From: JBJXHB01 sp046160725 | Lineage (GTDB): Bacteria > Pseudomonadota > Gammaproteobacteria > Burkholderiales > Burkholderiaceae_C | Direction of reading: 5' to 3' | NCBI GenBank assembly: GCA_046160725.1 | Contig: JBJXHB010000526.1 | Coordinates: forward strand, 1 to 26,091 | DNA: 26,091 bases | Part shown: in pieces, positions 1 through 9,749 of the stretch | How the letters are laid out: the number at the start of each line of letters is the position of its first letter | Position numbering within the stretch: the first letter of the stretch is position 1 | Notes under the pieces: model-generated | The model's input: only the letters and a program-made list of their open reading frames with translations | Database searches by the model: none | Told to the model about the DNA's origin: nothing | Translations under genes and position numbers: made by a program

Positions 1-132
1 GCGGCCCGCGTGTCCGACTTCGTGGCCTACATGTACCTGGGCGAGATGATCGAATATGGCGAAACGCGAGAGATCTTCATGAAGCCCAAGCGCAAAGAGA
101 CCGAGGACTACATCACCGGGCGCTTCGGCTGA
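1..132 (+). CDS. pstB: Phosphate ABC transporter ATP-binding protein PstB, C-terminal fragment
   Basis: The window opens inside this reading frame; only the last 43 codons and a TGA stop are present. The visible peptide contains YLGEMIEYGET and ends DYITGRFG, the usual C-terminus of PstB, the ATPase that drives the PstSCAB high-affinity phosphate importer at the inner membrane. The Walker and signature motifs lie upstream of the window and cannot be checked. The assignment rests on this C-terminal signature and on phoU-phoB-phoR following directly, the usual order in Burkholderiales. The gap to phoU is 66 nt with no visible terminator, so cotranscription is likely. Any Pho box controlling the pst operon would lie upstream, outside the window. 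Confidence 0.93.
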   Translation, partial: AARVSDFVAYMYLGEMIEYGETREIFMKPKRKETEDYITGRFG

Positions 133-198
133 TGTCCTGCGCCGTTTCGTTGCTTCCCTTCCCTGGCCCGGCGACCCGCCGTTCTGAAAGGCTGCCCC

Positions 199-906
199 AT
201 GAGTGACAAACACCTGTCCACGCAGTTCGATGCCGAGTTGAGCGGGCTTTCGACCAAGGTCCTGGAGATGGGCGGCCTGGTCGAGTCCCAGGTCGCACAG
301 GCCGTCGCCGCGCTCGCCAGCTTCAACGGCGAGATGGCGTCGACGGTCCTGGCCGAGGAGGAGCGGGTGAATGCGATGGAGATCGAGATCGACCGCGAGC
401 TGTCCACCATCATCGCCCGACGCCAGCCCACCGCCCGCGACCTGCGCCTGATCATCGCGGTATCGAAGACGATCGCCAATCTGGAGCGCATGGGCGACGA
501 GGCCGCGCGCATTGCCCGCACGGTGCAGCGGCTTCTGAATTCGGGCGTGTCCAGCCGCATGCGCTTGCCTGTCGGCGACCTGATGTTCGAGGCCGAACTG
601 GCGACCAAGCAGCTGCGCCGTACGCTGGATGCCTTTGCGCGGCTGGATGTCGATGCAGCGGTCCAGGTGTTGAAGGGCGACAACCAGATCGACCAGGAGT
701 TCGAGGGCCTGCTGCGCAAGCTGATCACCTACATGATGGAAGACCCGCGCACCATCTCCGCCGCGATCGACCTCGTCTTCGTGGCCAAGGCCATCGAGCG
801 TGTGGGCGACCATGCCAAGAACCTGGCCGAGCTGATCATCTATGTGGTCAAGGGCACCGATGTCCGCCACAACCCGGTCGACACGGTCGAGGCACTGGTG
901 AAGTGA
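199..906 (+). CDS. phoU: Phosphate signalling regulator PhoU
   Basis: 235 aa, the usual PhoU length. PhoU is a cytoplasmic helical protein that links the Pst transporter to the PhoR/PhoB two-component system and holds PhoR inhibited when phosphate is plentiful. The sequence shows two homologous halves, each with the metal-binding E-x-x-x-D type signature: ERMGDE at residues 96-101 and ERVGDH at 200-205, as expected for the two three-helix bundles. The start ATG has a GAAAGG Shine-Dalgarno sequence at 186-191, seven bases upstream. It sits between pstB and phoB, and its stop codon is 7 nt before the phoB ATG, so phoU and phoB are almost certainly on one transcript. Confidence 0.96.
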   Translation: MSDKHLSTQFDAELSGLSTKVLEMGGLVESQVAQAVAALASFNGEMASTVLAEEERVNAMEIEIDRELSTIIARRQPTARDLRLIIAVSKTIANLERMGDEAARIARTVQRLLNSGVSSRMRLPVGDLMFEAELATKQLRRTLDAFARLDVDAAVQVLKGDNQIDQEFEGLLRKLITYMMEDPRTISAAIDLVFVAKAIERVGDHAKNLAELIIYVVKGTDVRHNPVDTVEALVK

Positions 907-913
907 TGCATCG

Positions 914-1609
914 ATGAGCCGGGTGTTGGTGGTCGAGGACGAGCCGGCCATTGCCGAGCTGGTGGCGCTGAACCTGCGGCATGCCGGGCACGACGTGCAG
1001 GTGGTCGACAGTGCCGAGCGTGCCGTGCAGGTCGTCGATCAACGTCTGCCTGAGCTGGTGTTGCTGGACTGGATGCTGCCGGGCCAGTCCGGCTTGTCGC
1101 TGGCAAGGCGATGGCGCGCCCAGGAGCGCACGCGGCATCTGCCGCTGATCATGTTGACGGCGCGTGGCGAGGAGGCGGATCGCGTCAGCGGACTGGATGC
1201 CGGTGCCGACGACTACCTTCCAAAACCCTTCTCGACGCAGGAGCTTCTGGCACGCATCCGTGCGGTCCTGCGCCGACGGGCGCCGCAGTCCCTGGGCGAG
1301 CAGGTCGAAGTGGCCGGCCTGCGGCTCGATCCGGCAAGCCGACGTGTCGCGCGAGGCGAGGTCGATCTCAAGCTGGGGCCGACCGAGTTCCGGTTGCTGC
1401 AGTTCCTGTTGTCGCATCCGGAGAGGGTCCACACGCGCAGCCACCTGCTCGACCAGGTCTGGGGCGACCATGTGTTCATCGAGGAGCGCACGGTCGACGT
1501 GCACATCAAGCGCCTGCGCGAGGCCCTGACGCCTGGCGGCTGTGCAGACATGATCGAGACCGTTCGCGGGGCAGGGTATCGACTGACGGCCCGTCCGGCA
1601 GCGGGCTGA
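914..1609 (+). CDS. phoB: Phosphate regulon response regulator PhoB
   Basis: 231 aa OmpR/PhoB-family regulator. The receiver domain (about residues 1-122) has the acidic cluster VEDE at 7-10, the phospho-acceptor Asp52 in LLDWMLPG, Thr82 and Lys104. The C-terminal winged helix (about 128-227) has the recognition-helix region RTVDVHIKRLR typical of PhoB, which when phosphorylated binds Pho boxes and recruits sigma70 polymerase. It begins 7 nt after phoU, and phoR follows 18 nt later. This cognate pair next to pstB and phoU makes PhoB much more likely than another OmpR-type regulator. No catalytic residue is missing. Confidence 0.96.
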   Translation: MSRVLVVEDEPAIAELVALNLRHAGHDVQVVDSAERAVQVVDQRLPELVLLDWMLPGQSGLSLARRWRAQERTRHLPLIMLTARGEEADRVSGLDAGADDYLPKPFSTQELLARIRAVLRRRAPQSLGEQVEVAGLRLDPASRRVARGEVDLKLGPTEFRLLQFLLSHPERVHTRSHLLDQVWGDHVFIEERTVDVHIKRLREALTPGGCADMIETVRGAGYRLTARPAAG

Positions 1610-1627
1610 TCCGAAGGGCGGCAAGCC

Positions 1628-2955
<1,328 letters not shown>

Positions 2956-2980
<25 letters not shown>

Positions 2981-4620
2981 ACGGCCACCACATCCGTGCG
3001 GTCGGTGGGCCGTCGCTCCCTTGCGACCTCGCGCCAGCCAGATGGCGCATCCGTCGCCGAGCCGGCCTTGACGATACGGACCATGAATGGGCAGGCGCCG
3101 CTGCGCGTGTCCGGGCGTGCGTCCACCTTCCAGGGGCCATGGACCTGCAACGCCGCCACCAGCACCCATGGCTGATTCGGTGCCGCAACGCACGGGGCCG
3201 ATGCCAAGTGGGGCGCCAACCGGTTCACCAGTGGCCGTTGGCTGCGGGCGTAGTCCAGCATGGGCAGCCATAGCGTGTTGATCAGCAACCACGACAAGGC
3301 GACACCGCCGGCCGGCAGGATCAGGCTCTTCCACATCTGCGGCCGATGCATGCGCGTGCGCCATCGAACCAACCAGACCCAGGCCAGCGTTGCGGATACC
3401 CCGACCGCCAGCAGGACGACGGAAGCCTCGGCCGCAAACCCGGGAGCCAGCTTGGCCACATTGCGTGCGGGAGCGGCCGGCACGCCAGTCAGAACGGCGA
3501 CATGGACGACCCAGATGGCCAGCGCGCAGGTCGTGAAGAAGAAGACCGAGAACCAGTCGATCGCCGCACTGGTGCTGCGGCCCATCATCGGCAGCGCAAA
3601 TGCCGCCAGCACGGCCAGCCCGGGTAGGGCCAGCAGGAGTGCCCGATCGGAACCGCCCATGGTGATACAGGCGACCAGCGCAATTGCCACGGTCAAGGCC
3701 GGCAGCAACACATGGCGCTGGCCCAGATGCGACCGCCAGCGCCAGAGCGTCCACAGCGCCAGCAGCGATGCCGGCCATGCGAACCACAACAGCAGTCGCG
3801 CCAACCGCATGGCCTGCGGCCATCGCATGTCCGCCAGATCGATGCGCCAGCTCCAGGCATGGTTCAGCCAACCCGCAGCGACCACCGCGCCAGCGGCGAC
3901 GAGCAGGGCCCCGGCCAGGTAGTGCTCCTTGCGCTGCAGCAACAAGGTCGAGCCGGCTGCAAGGGCTATCAGCAAGGCCACCATGGGCGCACCACAGGCC
4001 GCCAGCAGGACCAGCGCCGCCAGGCTGAAGCCCGCTCCACGCACGGGCTGCCTCGGTGCCATCGCCAAGCCCCACAGCAGCAGCGCGGTGCAGGCCAGTT
4101 GAGCCAGTTCCGGGGTCGTCTCATGGCCCAGTTGCAGCAGGCCGAGCGTGGCCATCAAGGCCAACACAGCGCCGTCGGCTATGGCCCGCGCATAGTCGAC
4201 CGGTTCGGCCTCTCCGCCGAAGGCGAAGGGCAGGGGCTGTGCATCGTCGGCACGGGCCCAATGAAAGCAGGCATACCAGACGCCAAGCAATGTCAGCACC
4301 AGCAGCAGGGCTGACGGGACCCTTGCGGCCAGCGCCGGCCCCAGCCAGCCTTGCATGGCCATGATGGACCAGGCGCCGATCCAGTGGGGCAACCAGGCGG
4401 CCCCGGTGGGGAGGCCACCCAGCGTTGGGTCCAGCCAGGGGGATTGCCCGGTGGCCATGGCCTGCATCTGGGCAAAGGCGACCAGATCGGCGCTGCGCCA
4501 AGGATCGCGACCGAAGACGCCGGGCAACACATAGGCGGCGCACAGCAGCCAGAGCGCCACGCGGGGCAGCGGTTGCACCGCTTGCTGCGAGACCAGGGCA
4601 GGGCGCGGCAGAACGCTCAT
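2956..4620 (-). CDS. Multi-pass membrane protein, probable family 39-like (ArnT/PMT-type) glycosyltransferase
   Basis: 554 aa with about ten hydrophobic segments, for example around residues 20-35, 84-95, 102-115, 150-165 and several from 195 to 440, then a soluble C-terminal tail of about 100 residues. The first loop after TM1 reads FGRDPWRSADL (37-46). A short acidic segment here (Asp39, Asp45) is the usual site of the catalytic Asp in GT-C glycosyltransferases such as ArnT and PMT, which transfer sugar from a polyprenyl phosphate on the periplasmic face. Substrate cannot be told. It starts 25 nt beyond the rpmE2 terminator T-tract, so it is probably a separate unit, though no promoter is obvious. 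Another polytopic membrane protein is not excluded. Confidence 0.6.
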
Positions 4621-4644
4621 GGGTTGATGATGCCGTAGGCGGGC

Positions 4645-4670
4645 AAAGAAAAAGGCAGCCGAAGCTGCCT
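4645..4670 (-). terminator. Intrinsic terminator of the rho-rpmE2 transcript, UUCG loop
   Basis: Read on the minus strand, a 7-bp stem AGGCAGC/GCTGCCT (4653-4670) encloses the extra-stable TTCG tetraloop closed by C-G and is followed at once by TTTTTCTTT. This is a textbook Rho-independent terminator, 66 nt past the rpmE2 stop codon and 25 nt before the start of the glycosyltransferase-like gene. Confidence 0.88.
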
Positions 4671-4685
4671 GGTTCGTCTGCGTGA

Positions 4686-4729
4686 AGGCGGCGGATGCCG
4701 CCTGGTGCGCAGGCGGCCCGGTGGCCGCT
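4686..4729 (-). other. Two further hairpins in the rpmE2 3' UTR
   Basis: Between the rpmE2 stop codon and the terminator lie two more GC-rich stem-loops with 4-nt loops. One spans 4686-4703 (7 bp, AGGCGGC/GCCGCCT). The other spans 4712-4729 (6 bp GCGGCC/GGCCGC plus a closing wobble pair). Neither has a T-tract, so they are not terminators on their own. They may protect the 3' end or block 3' exonucleases, and with the terminator they make three tandem hairpins. Confidence 0.6.
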
Positions 4730-4735
4730 ACCGCG

Positions 4736-4996
4736 TCACTTCTTCAAGCCGACGCGCGCAAACTTGTTGCGGAACTTCTCGACGCGGCCACCCAGGCTGT
4801 CGATGCTCTTCTGGGTGCCGGTGTAGAACGGGTGAGACTCGCTCGTGGTCTCCAGCTTGACCAGGGGCAACTCGCGTCCGTCGTCCATCTTTACGGTCTC
4901 GCGCGTCTGCAGGCTGGAGCGGGTGACGAACTTGAAACCATTGGACAAGTCCACGAAGCAGACTTCGCGGTATGCCGGGTGAATGCCTTCTTTCAT
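4736..4996 (-). CDS. rpmE2: 50S ribosomal protein L31 type B
   Basis: 86 aa beginning MKEGIHPAYREV, the type B (zinc-independent) form of L31, a large-subunit protein at the intersubunit bridge. It carries the motifs GFKFVTRS, HPFYTGTQK and GRVEKFRNKF. It has a single Cys and none of the CxxC pairs of the zinc-binding type A form. An in-frame ATG 15 nt upstream (5009-5011) is rejected as the start because the Shine-Dalgarno AAGAGG (5003-5008) lies between the two ATGs, six bases before the chosen one. It follows rho on the same strand after 172 nt and has its own -10-like element, so it may be both cotranscribed with rho and separately expressed. Confidence 0.95.
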   Translation of the reverse strand: MKEGIHPAYREVCFVDLSNGFKFVTRSSLQTRETVKMDDGRELPLVKLETTSESHPFYTGTQKSIDSLGGRVEKFRNKFARVGLKK

Positions 4997-5002
4997 GAGA
5001 TG

Positions 5003-5008
5003 CCTCTT
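5003..5008 (-). promoter_or_regulatory. Ribosome binding site deciding the rpmE2 start
   Basis: AAGAGG on the minus strand, 6 nt upstream of the ATG at 4996. It overlaps an alternative in-frame ATG, which it argues against. Confidence 0.75.
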
Positions 5009-5037
5009 CAAGGATGGGGTAGCCGCGTTGCGATTCG

Positions 5038-5050
5038 GTACGCAACGTAC
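5038..5050 (-). other. Short hairpin in the rpmE2 leader
   Basis: A perfect 5-bp palindrome GTACG with a 3-nt loop and CGTAC sits about 42 nt upstream of the rpmE2 start, between the -10 candidate and the ribosome binding site. It could be a ribosomal-protein leader element, but it is short and no known L31 leader fold is recognised. Confidence 0.3.
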
Positions 5051-5071
5051 TTGCCGGGGAGGGAACCCGGC

Positions 5072-5077
5072 ATTCTA
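5072..5077 (-). promoter_or_regulatory. Candidate -10 element for rpmE2
   Basis: TAGAAT on the minus strand, about 75 nt upstream of the rpmE2 start codon. No good -35 hexamer is found at 16-18 nt. The same hexamer appears upstream of dnaX and of the methyltransferase gene, which supports its being a real -10, but the call is tentative. Confidence 0.4.
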
Positions 5078-5168
5078 GTCTGAGACAGATGGTTCACGGC
5101 CGGGCTTTGCAAGCCGGGTCGGTTCGCGACGCGCAAAGACGCGCGCAAGCACGCGTTAGCAAACAGGC

Positions 5169-6431
5169 TCACCCGCCGCGGCGCATCATGTCGAAGAAGT
5201 CCAGGTTGTTCTTGCTGGCCTTCATCTTGTCGAGAATGAACTCCATCGCCTCGATCTCGTCCATCGGATAGAGCAGCTTGCGCAGGATCCAGGTCTTCTG
5301 CAGGATCTCCGGCTTGAACAGCAACTCTTCGCGCCGGGTGCCGCTCTTGTTGAGCAGGATCGACGGATAGACGCGCTTCTCGGACATGCGGCGGTCGAGG
5401 TGGATCTCGCAATTGCCGGTGCCCTTGAACTCCTCGTAGATCACCTCGTCCATCTTGGAGCCGGTGTCGATCAAGGCGGTACCGATGATCGTCAAGGATC
5501 CACCTTCCTCGACATTGCGCGCCGCACCAAAGAACCGCTTGGGCCGCTGCAGCGCGTTGGCGTCCACGCCGCCGGTCAGCACCTTGCCGGACGACGGCAG
5601 CACGTTGTTGTAGGCGCGCGCCAGACGGGTGATGGAGTCCAGCAGGATCACCACGTCCTTCTTCAACTCGACGAGCCGCTTGGCCCGCTCGATCACCATC
5701 TCGGCCACCTGGACATGGCGGGCGGCCGGCTCGTCAAAGGTCGAGCTGATGACCTCGCCGCGCACGGTGCGGGTCATCTCGGTCACTTCCTCCGGCCGCT
5801 CGTCGACCAGCAGGACGATCAGGTGGACGTCCGGATAGTTGCCCACGATGGCATGCGCCAGGTGCTGCATCATCATCGTCTTGCCGCTCTTGGGCTGCGA
5901 CACCAGCAGAGCGCGCTGGCCCTTGCCGATGGGGGCGATGAGATCGATGATGCGGCAGGTGATGTTCTCGTCACCCTTCATGTCGCGTTCGAGCCTGAAC
6001 TGCTCCTTGGGGAACAGCGGCGTCAGGTTCTCGAACATGATCTTGTGCTTGCTCTCCTCCGGAGACAAGCCGTTGACCCGGTCGACCTTGACCAGCGCGA
6101 AGTAGCGCTCGCCGTCCTTGGGCACCCGAACCTCGCCCTCGACCATGTCGCCGGTGTGCAGATTGAAGCGGCGGATCTGGCTGGGCGACAGGTAGATGTC
6201 GTCGGTGCTGGCCATGTAGCTGGTGTCCAGCGAGCGCAAGAAGCCAAAGCCATCCGGCAGGACCTCCAGGACGCCATCACCGAAGACCTGCTCGCCCCCC
6301 TTGGCGCGCCGCTTCATGATCGCAAACATCAGCTCCTGCTTGCGCATGCGGGCGACGTTGTCGATCTCCAGCGCCTCGCCCATGATGATGAGCTCGGAGA
6401 CGTGCAGCGCCTTCAGTTCGGACAGATGCAT
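5169..6431 (-). CDS. rho: Transcription termination factor Rho
   Basis: 420 aa, full length. Rho is the hexameric RNA helicase that ends untranslated transcripts. The N-terminal domain starts MHLSELKALHVSELI. The cold-shock-like primary RNA-binding domain contains DGFGFLRS (60-67). The ATPase core has Walker A QPKSGKT (179-185), catalytic Glu211 in VDERPEE, Walker B VILLD (261-265) and Q-loop LTGGVD (285-290). The R-rich C-terminus includes HLDRRMSEKRVYPS. Nothing is missing. It lies downstream of trxA, as in many proteobacteria, after a 226-nt gap that holds a probable leader. The start codon has no strong Shine-Dalgarno sequence. Confidence 0.98.
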   Translation of the reverse strand: MHLSELKALHVSELIIMGEALEIDNVARMRKQELMFAIMKRRAKGGEQVFGDGVLEVLPDGFGFLRSLDTSYMASTDDIYLSPSQIRRFNLHTGDMVEGEVRVPKDGERYFALVKVDRVNGLSPEESKHKIMFENLTPLFPKEQFRLERDMKGDENITCRIIDLIAPIGKGQRALLVSQPKSGKTMMMQHLAHAIVGNYPDVHLIVLLVDERPEEVTEMTRTVRGEVISSTFDEPAARHVQVAEMVIERAKRLVELKKDVVILLDSITRLARAYNNVLPSSGKVLTGGVDANALQRPKRFFGAARNVEEGGSLTIIGTALIDTGSKMDEVIYEEFKGTGNCEIHLDRRMSEKRVYPSILLNKSGTRREELLFKPEILQKTWILRKLLYPMDEIEAMEFILDKMKASKNNLDFFDMMRRGG

Positions 6432-6650
6432 GGCAGCAGGGGAGTCTTGAAGTGAGGCCCGGCGGAATGGCGGGGCACAGGCTAGGGCGGAGCCCTTGGG
6501 GGGCCGGGCCGATCAACGCAGCACGATCAGTGCCGCGTCGAAAAGCCAAGCATTCAGGAGAGGTTGGTGGCCAGCCCGCCCGCTCGTGGGGGCGGCGACC
6601 CGATCCGTGGCGTCAGACCCGAGGCTCGGAGCACTCAGGCCTGATGCAAT
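6432..6650 (-). promoter_or_regulatory. Long 5' leader of rho, possible autogenous attenuation region
   Basis: If transcription starts just past the TATAAT at the trxA stop codon, rho mRNA carries an untranslated leader of about 220 nt. On the minus strand this region has C-rich, G-poor patches (for example around 6545-6565 and near 6432-6455) and short GC hairpins, but no T-tract terminator and no ORF with a clear start signal. In E. coli, Rho limits its own synthesis by terminating in the rho leader. The same function here is inference. Confidence 0.4.
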
Positions 6651-6656
6651 CTTCGG

Positions 6657-6687
6657 ATTATAGGTGCGGTGCCAGGAAGGCCGTCAA
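6657..6687 (-). promoter_or_regulatory. Candidate sigma70 promoter for rho, over the trxA stop codon
   Basis: On the minus strand a perfect -10 TATAAT (6662-6657) contains the TAA stop codon of trxA. TTGACG (6687-6682), a five-of-six match to the -35 consensus, lies 19 nt upstream inside the last trxA codons. The 19-nt spacer is longer than the ideal 17, so strength is uncertain. Confidence 0.5.
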
Positions 6688-6987
6688 CTGGGCCTTGGTG
6701 ACGGCGCCGACCTTGGTGGCGGCCAGCTCGCCGTTCTTGAAGATCATCAGGGTCGGGATACCCCGGATGCCGAACATGCCCGGCGTCTTGGGGTTCTCGT
6801 CGATGTTCAGCTTGGTCACCCGCAGCCGGCCGTCGTAGTCCTTGGCGGCCTCGTCCAGAATCGGGGCGATCGAGCGGCACGGTCCGCACCACTCGGCCCA
6901 GTAGTCCACCAACACCGGCGTGCCGGAACCCAATACCTCGGATTCGAAGGTCGTATCGGTCACATGCTTGATCAGGTCGCTGCTCAT
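6658..6987 (-). CDS. trxA: Thioredoxin 1
   Basis: 109 aa, the classical single-domain thioredoxin length. This cytoplasmic disulfide reductase is recharged by thioredoxin reductase. It has the redox motif WCGPC at residues 33-37 (Cys34, Cys37), a buried Asp in VLVDYW, and the cis-proline motif GIPT (Pro78). The Shine-Dalgarno GAGGAA (6998-6993) is 5 nt upstream of the ATG. Rho lies downstream on the same strand. The divergent neighbour is addB; in Alphaproteobacteria trxA commonly follows addB-addA, so the proximity may be an old association. A 5-bp stem CCCCA/TGGGG (7000-7013) sits just before the Shine-Dalgarno sequence. Confidence 0.97.
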   Translation of the reverse strand: MSSDLIKHVTDTTFESEVLGSGTPVLVDYWAEWCGPCRSIAPILDEAAKDYDGRLRVTKLNIDENPKTPGMFGIRGIPTLMIFKNGELAATKVGAVTKAQLTAFLAPHL

Positions 6988-7097
6988 CGCGATTCCTCAC
7001 CCCATGAGTGGGGCATTCACGGCTGCAGGAATTCTGACACAGGGGTTCCCTTTGCCTCAGCGCGGGTCCGCAAGACCTGGATCCGGGGAATGACGTC

Positions 7098-9749
7098 ATG
7101 AGCACCGCGTTTGCAAGGATCGGGCATCCCGATCAAACGCCGGCGGACTGGTGGACCGAGGCGGCGGTTCAGACATCGGCCTGGATCGATGCCAATGGGC
7201 TCGAGGGCCGCGATGTCCTGGTACTGGTGTCATCGAGCCAGGACCTGTGCTGCGCGCGACAGGCCTTTGCATCGATACCGGGCATCGCGCAATGGCGACC
7301 ACGGATCGAGACACCCGCATCCTGGGCGGCCTCCATGGCGCCACCGGCGCCGACTGCAGCAGGTAACTGGGCCGGGGACCCCGGCGGTGATCTGGCTCAG
7401 GCGCGACTCTTGTTGGAGGGGCACCAATGGATGCGTGATTGGGCCGAACGCGACCCTGCCGCACCGGCACATGCTGCGCAGCGCCTGCAGGTGGCAGCTG
7501 GATATTGGGTCGGGGCGTTGACGAGTACGCCGCCTCTAGGGCGGCAAGCCCTGATCGAGGCGGCGCGCCATCGTCTCCGGCTGCATGACGGACCGGACGG
7601 AATTGAGGCTTCCCTGCAGCGCACGGCGCTGGATTGGGCGGCCCTGCAACCCGTCTACGACACGGACCGGCTTTTTGGAACAAGGGCGTCTGGGCTGGTG
7701 TTGCTGCTGCCTGTGGTTGACGACCCGCTGCTGCAGGCCTTGGCTGAATCCGAAGCCGCTGTTGCCAGGCCAACGTTGGCGCTGTGCGCCATCGAGCCGG
7801 GCGCCGATGCCTTCACCGCGTTGCCGGCCCAGGCGCCGGTCTTCCTGTTGGCAACCGACGCCGAGGGCGAGGCCCAGGCCTCCGTTGCCGCGGTCATAGG
7901 CGAGCTGGCGGCGGGACATGAACCGGTCGGACTGGTGGCCGAGGACCGATTGCTGGTGCGTCGCATCTGCGCATTGCTGGCCCGGCAAGGTTTGCGCGTG
8001 GCGGATGAGACCGGTTGGAACCTCGCCACGACACGCGCGGCGGCGTGGTTGATGAGCGCTGTCGATGCTGGCGCACCGCAGGCCGGTCAGGATGCCGTCG
8101 TTGACTGGTTGCAGCACGACCTGGACGCCTCTCAGCAGAGCGGTCTCGATGCACTGGAGGATCATTGGCGCTGTGCTGTCGCTGGCCGGCGATCAATGCC
8201 CCGGCCTGAGGCTGCAGACCTCCGGAAGCAAGCTCAGCGCCGTCTGCGTCCGCTGGCCACACCCAGCGTGCGATCGCTGCGAGCCTGGTGCGAATGTGTT
8301 CTGGCCTTGGTGGGCGAGGGCGCTCAGTTCGACCACTGGCAGCAGGACCCTGCCGGTCGCGAGGTGCTGGGCCTGCTGGAAATGGAAGCACCGGGCCGTG
8401 AGCACTGGCATAGGCTGATGCTCGATCACGTGGGCTTTCGGGCTTGGCTGACCCAGTCACTGGACGGATTGCGCTGGCAGCCGACGCTCCCAAGCCGCCC
8501 CCATGTGGTGGTCACGCCGCTGCGGCAGGCCGTGATGCGGTCGTTTGCTGCGACCGTTCTCCCCGGTGCGGACCATGTGCGCCTGCGTCCCGCAGGGCCG
8601 GCGCCGCCTGGTCAACCCGCTGATGCCCTGCGCGAGACGCTGGGCCTGCCGGCGCGGCATGACCGCGCACGCCTGGAAGCACAGGCCTTTGTCATGCTGT
8701 TGCGGACACCCCGGTTGACGCTGATTCGTCGAAATGCCGACGGCGACGAGCCGATGTCAACCGCCCCCTGGGTGCTGCGATGGCAGGCCGAGCGCCGCCG
8801 CTGCGGCGGGGACGTGCCACCGCTGCTGTCGATATCGATGCCGACAGTGGAGCACCCGGCGCGACCCACGTTGCCACCGTTGCCAACGGCCGGCGGGCCG
8901 CTGCCGCCCGCCCTGAGCGTGTCGGCACTGGCGGCGCTGCGTGAGTGTCCTTACAAGTTCCACGCCCGGGTCCGCCTCGGACTGGCGGCATGGCCCGAAC
9001 TTGAAACCCCGGCCGGCGCGCGCGACCACGGCGATTGGTTGCACGCCTTACTGCTGCGCTGGCATGACCAGCGCGCAGCGCCGGCATCCATCGACACCGA
9101 GGTCGAGGTGATGCTGGACCTGGCGCGGGACACCTCGTCTGTGGACAGCGCCATCGACGACGACCTCTGGCCACAGCGGGCCTTGCTGGACGAGTTCGCG
9201 CGGCGATACGTGGCTTGGCAGCACCAGCGGGATGCAGCGGGCTGGCGCTACCTGGCCGGCGAGCAGCCGCGGCGCATACCGCTGGGCGACCTTGAAGGCG
9301 TCGAGCTGCGAGGCACCCTGGACCGGATCGATGAACACCGGGCGACCGGACAGCCGCGCCAGCGGCAACTGCTGGACTACAAGTCGGGCCGTCTGGAGCG
9401 CTACAAGCGGCTTGCGTCCCAGCCGCTGGAGGACACCCAGCTGGCGCTGTACGGTGCACTCGAAGGCGGCGCCGACATCCCAGGCGATTCGATGCCCCTT
9501 GCGGCCGGATATGTCGTGCTGGGCGACCCTGCCGGCATCGCCCTGACCGAGCACGCCGAGGTCGCGGCCAGCAGCGCGATCACACTGCGCCAGATGGCAT
9601 CGGAGCTGAGGCGAGTGATGGCCGGCGCGGCCATGCCGGCACTGGGAGGAGCCCAGGAGTGCAGGGTGTGTGACTACGATGGCCTGTGCCGCCGGGAAGA
9701 GTGGAGCGCGGACGCTGTCGATGCGATTGACGGTGACGATTCAGCATGA
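7098..9749 (+). CDS. addB: AddB-like subunit of the ATP-dependent helicase-nuclease, with PD-(D/E)XK nuclease and Fe-S cluster motif
   Basis: 883 aa. The N-terminal two thirds are divergent and show no Walker A, as expected for the inactive helicase-like half of AddB. The C-terminal RecB-type nuclease domain (about 600-870) has LDRID (741-745) and LDYKSG (759-764), giving catalytic Asp760 and Lys762. Cys617 in RECPYKF and the Cx2Cx5C set Cys855, Cys858, Cys864 form the C-terminal four-cysteine pattern that holds a 4Fe-4S cluster in AddB. With AddA it resects double-strand breaks for RecA loading. The gene runs divergently from trxA and ends in an ATGA overlap with addA. Sequence alone shows an AddB-type nuclease; the symbol relies on the addA neighbour. 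Confidence 0.85.
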   Translation: MSTAFARIGHPDQTPADWWTEAAVQTSAWIDANGLEGRDVLVLVSSSQDLCCARQAFASIPGIAQWRPRIETPASWAASMAPPAPTAAGNWAGDPGGDLAQARLLLEGHQWMRDWAERDPAAPAHAAQRLQVAAGYWVGALTSTPPLGRQALIEAARHRLRLHDGPDGIEASLQRTALDWAALQPVYDTDRLFGTRASGLVLLLPVVDDPLLQALAESEAAVARPTLALCAIEPGADAFTALPAQAPVFLLATDAEGEAQASVAAVIGELAAGHEPVGLVAEDRLLVRRICALLARQGLRVADETGWNLATTRAAAWLMSAVDAGAPQAGQDAVVDWLQHDLDASQQSGLDALEDHWRCAVAGRRSMPRPEAADLRKQAQRRLRPLATPSVRSLRAWCECVLALVGEGAQFDHWQQDPAGREVLGLLEMEAPGREHWHRLMLDHVGFRAWLTQSLDGLRWQPTLPSRPHVVVTPLRQAVMRSFAATVLPGADHVRLRPAGPAPPGQPADALRETLGLPARHDRARLEAQAFVMLLRTPRLTLIRRNADGDEPMSTAPWVLRWQAERRRCGGDVPPLLSISMPTVEHPARPTLPPLPTAGGPLPPALSVSALAALRECPYKFHARVRLGLAAWPELETPAGARDHGDWLHALLLRWHDQRAAPASIDTEVEVMLDLARDTSSVDSAIDDDLWPQRALLDEFARRYVAWQHQRDAAGWRYLAGEQPRRIPLGDLEGVELRGTLDRIDEHRATGQPRQRQLLDYKSGRLERYKRLASQPLEDTQLALYGALEGGADIPGDSMPLAAGYVVLGDPAGIALTEHAEVAASSAITLRQMASELRRVMAGAAMPALGGAQECRVCDYDGLCRREEWSADAVDAIDGDDSA

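Noticed and set aside
4736..5011. Longer L31 starting at the ATG at 5009-5011
   Set aside because: The Shine-Dalgarno sequence for the inner ATG lies inside the extension, and L31 type B proteins begin MKEGIHP.
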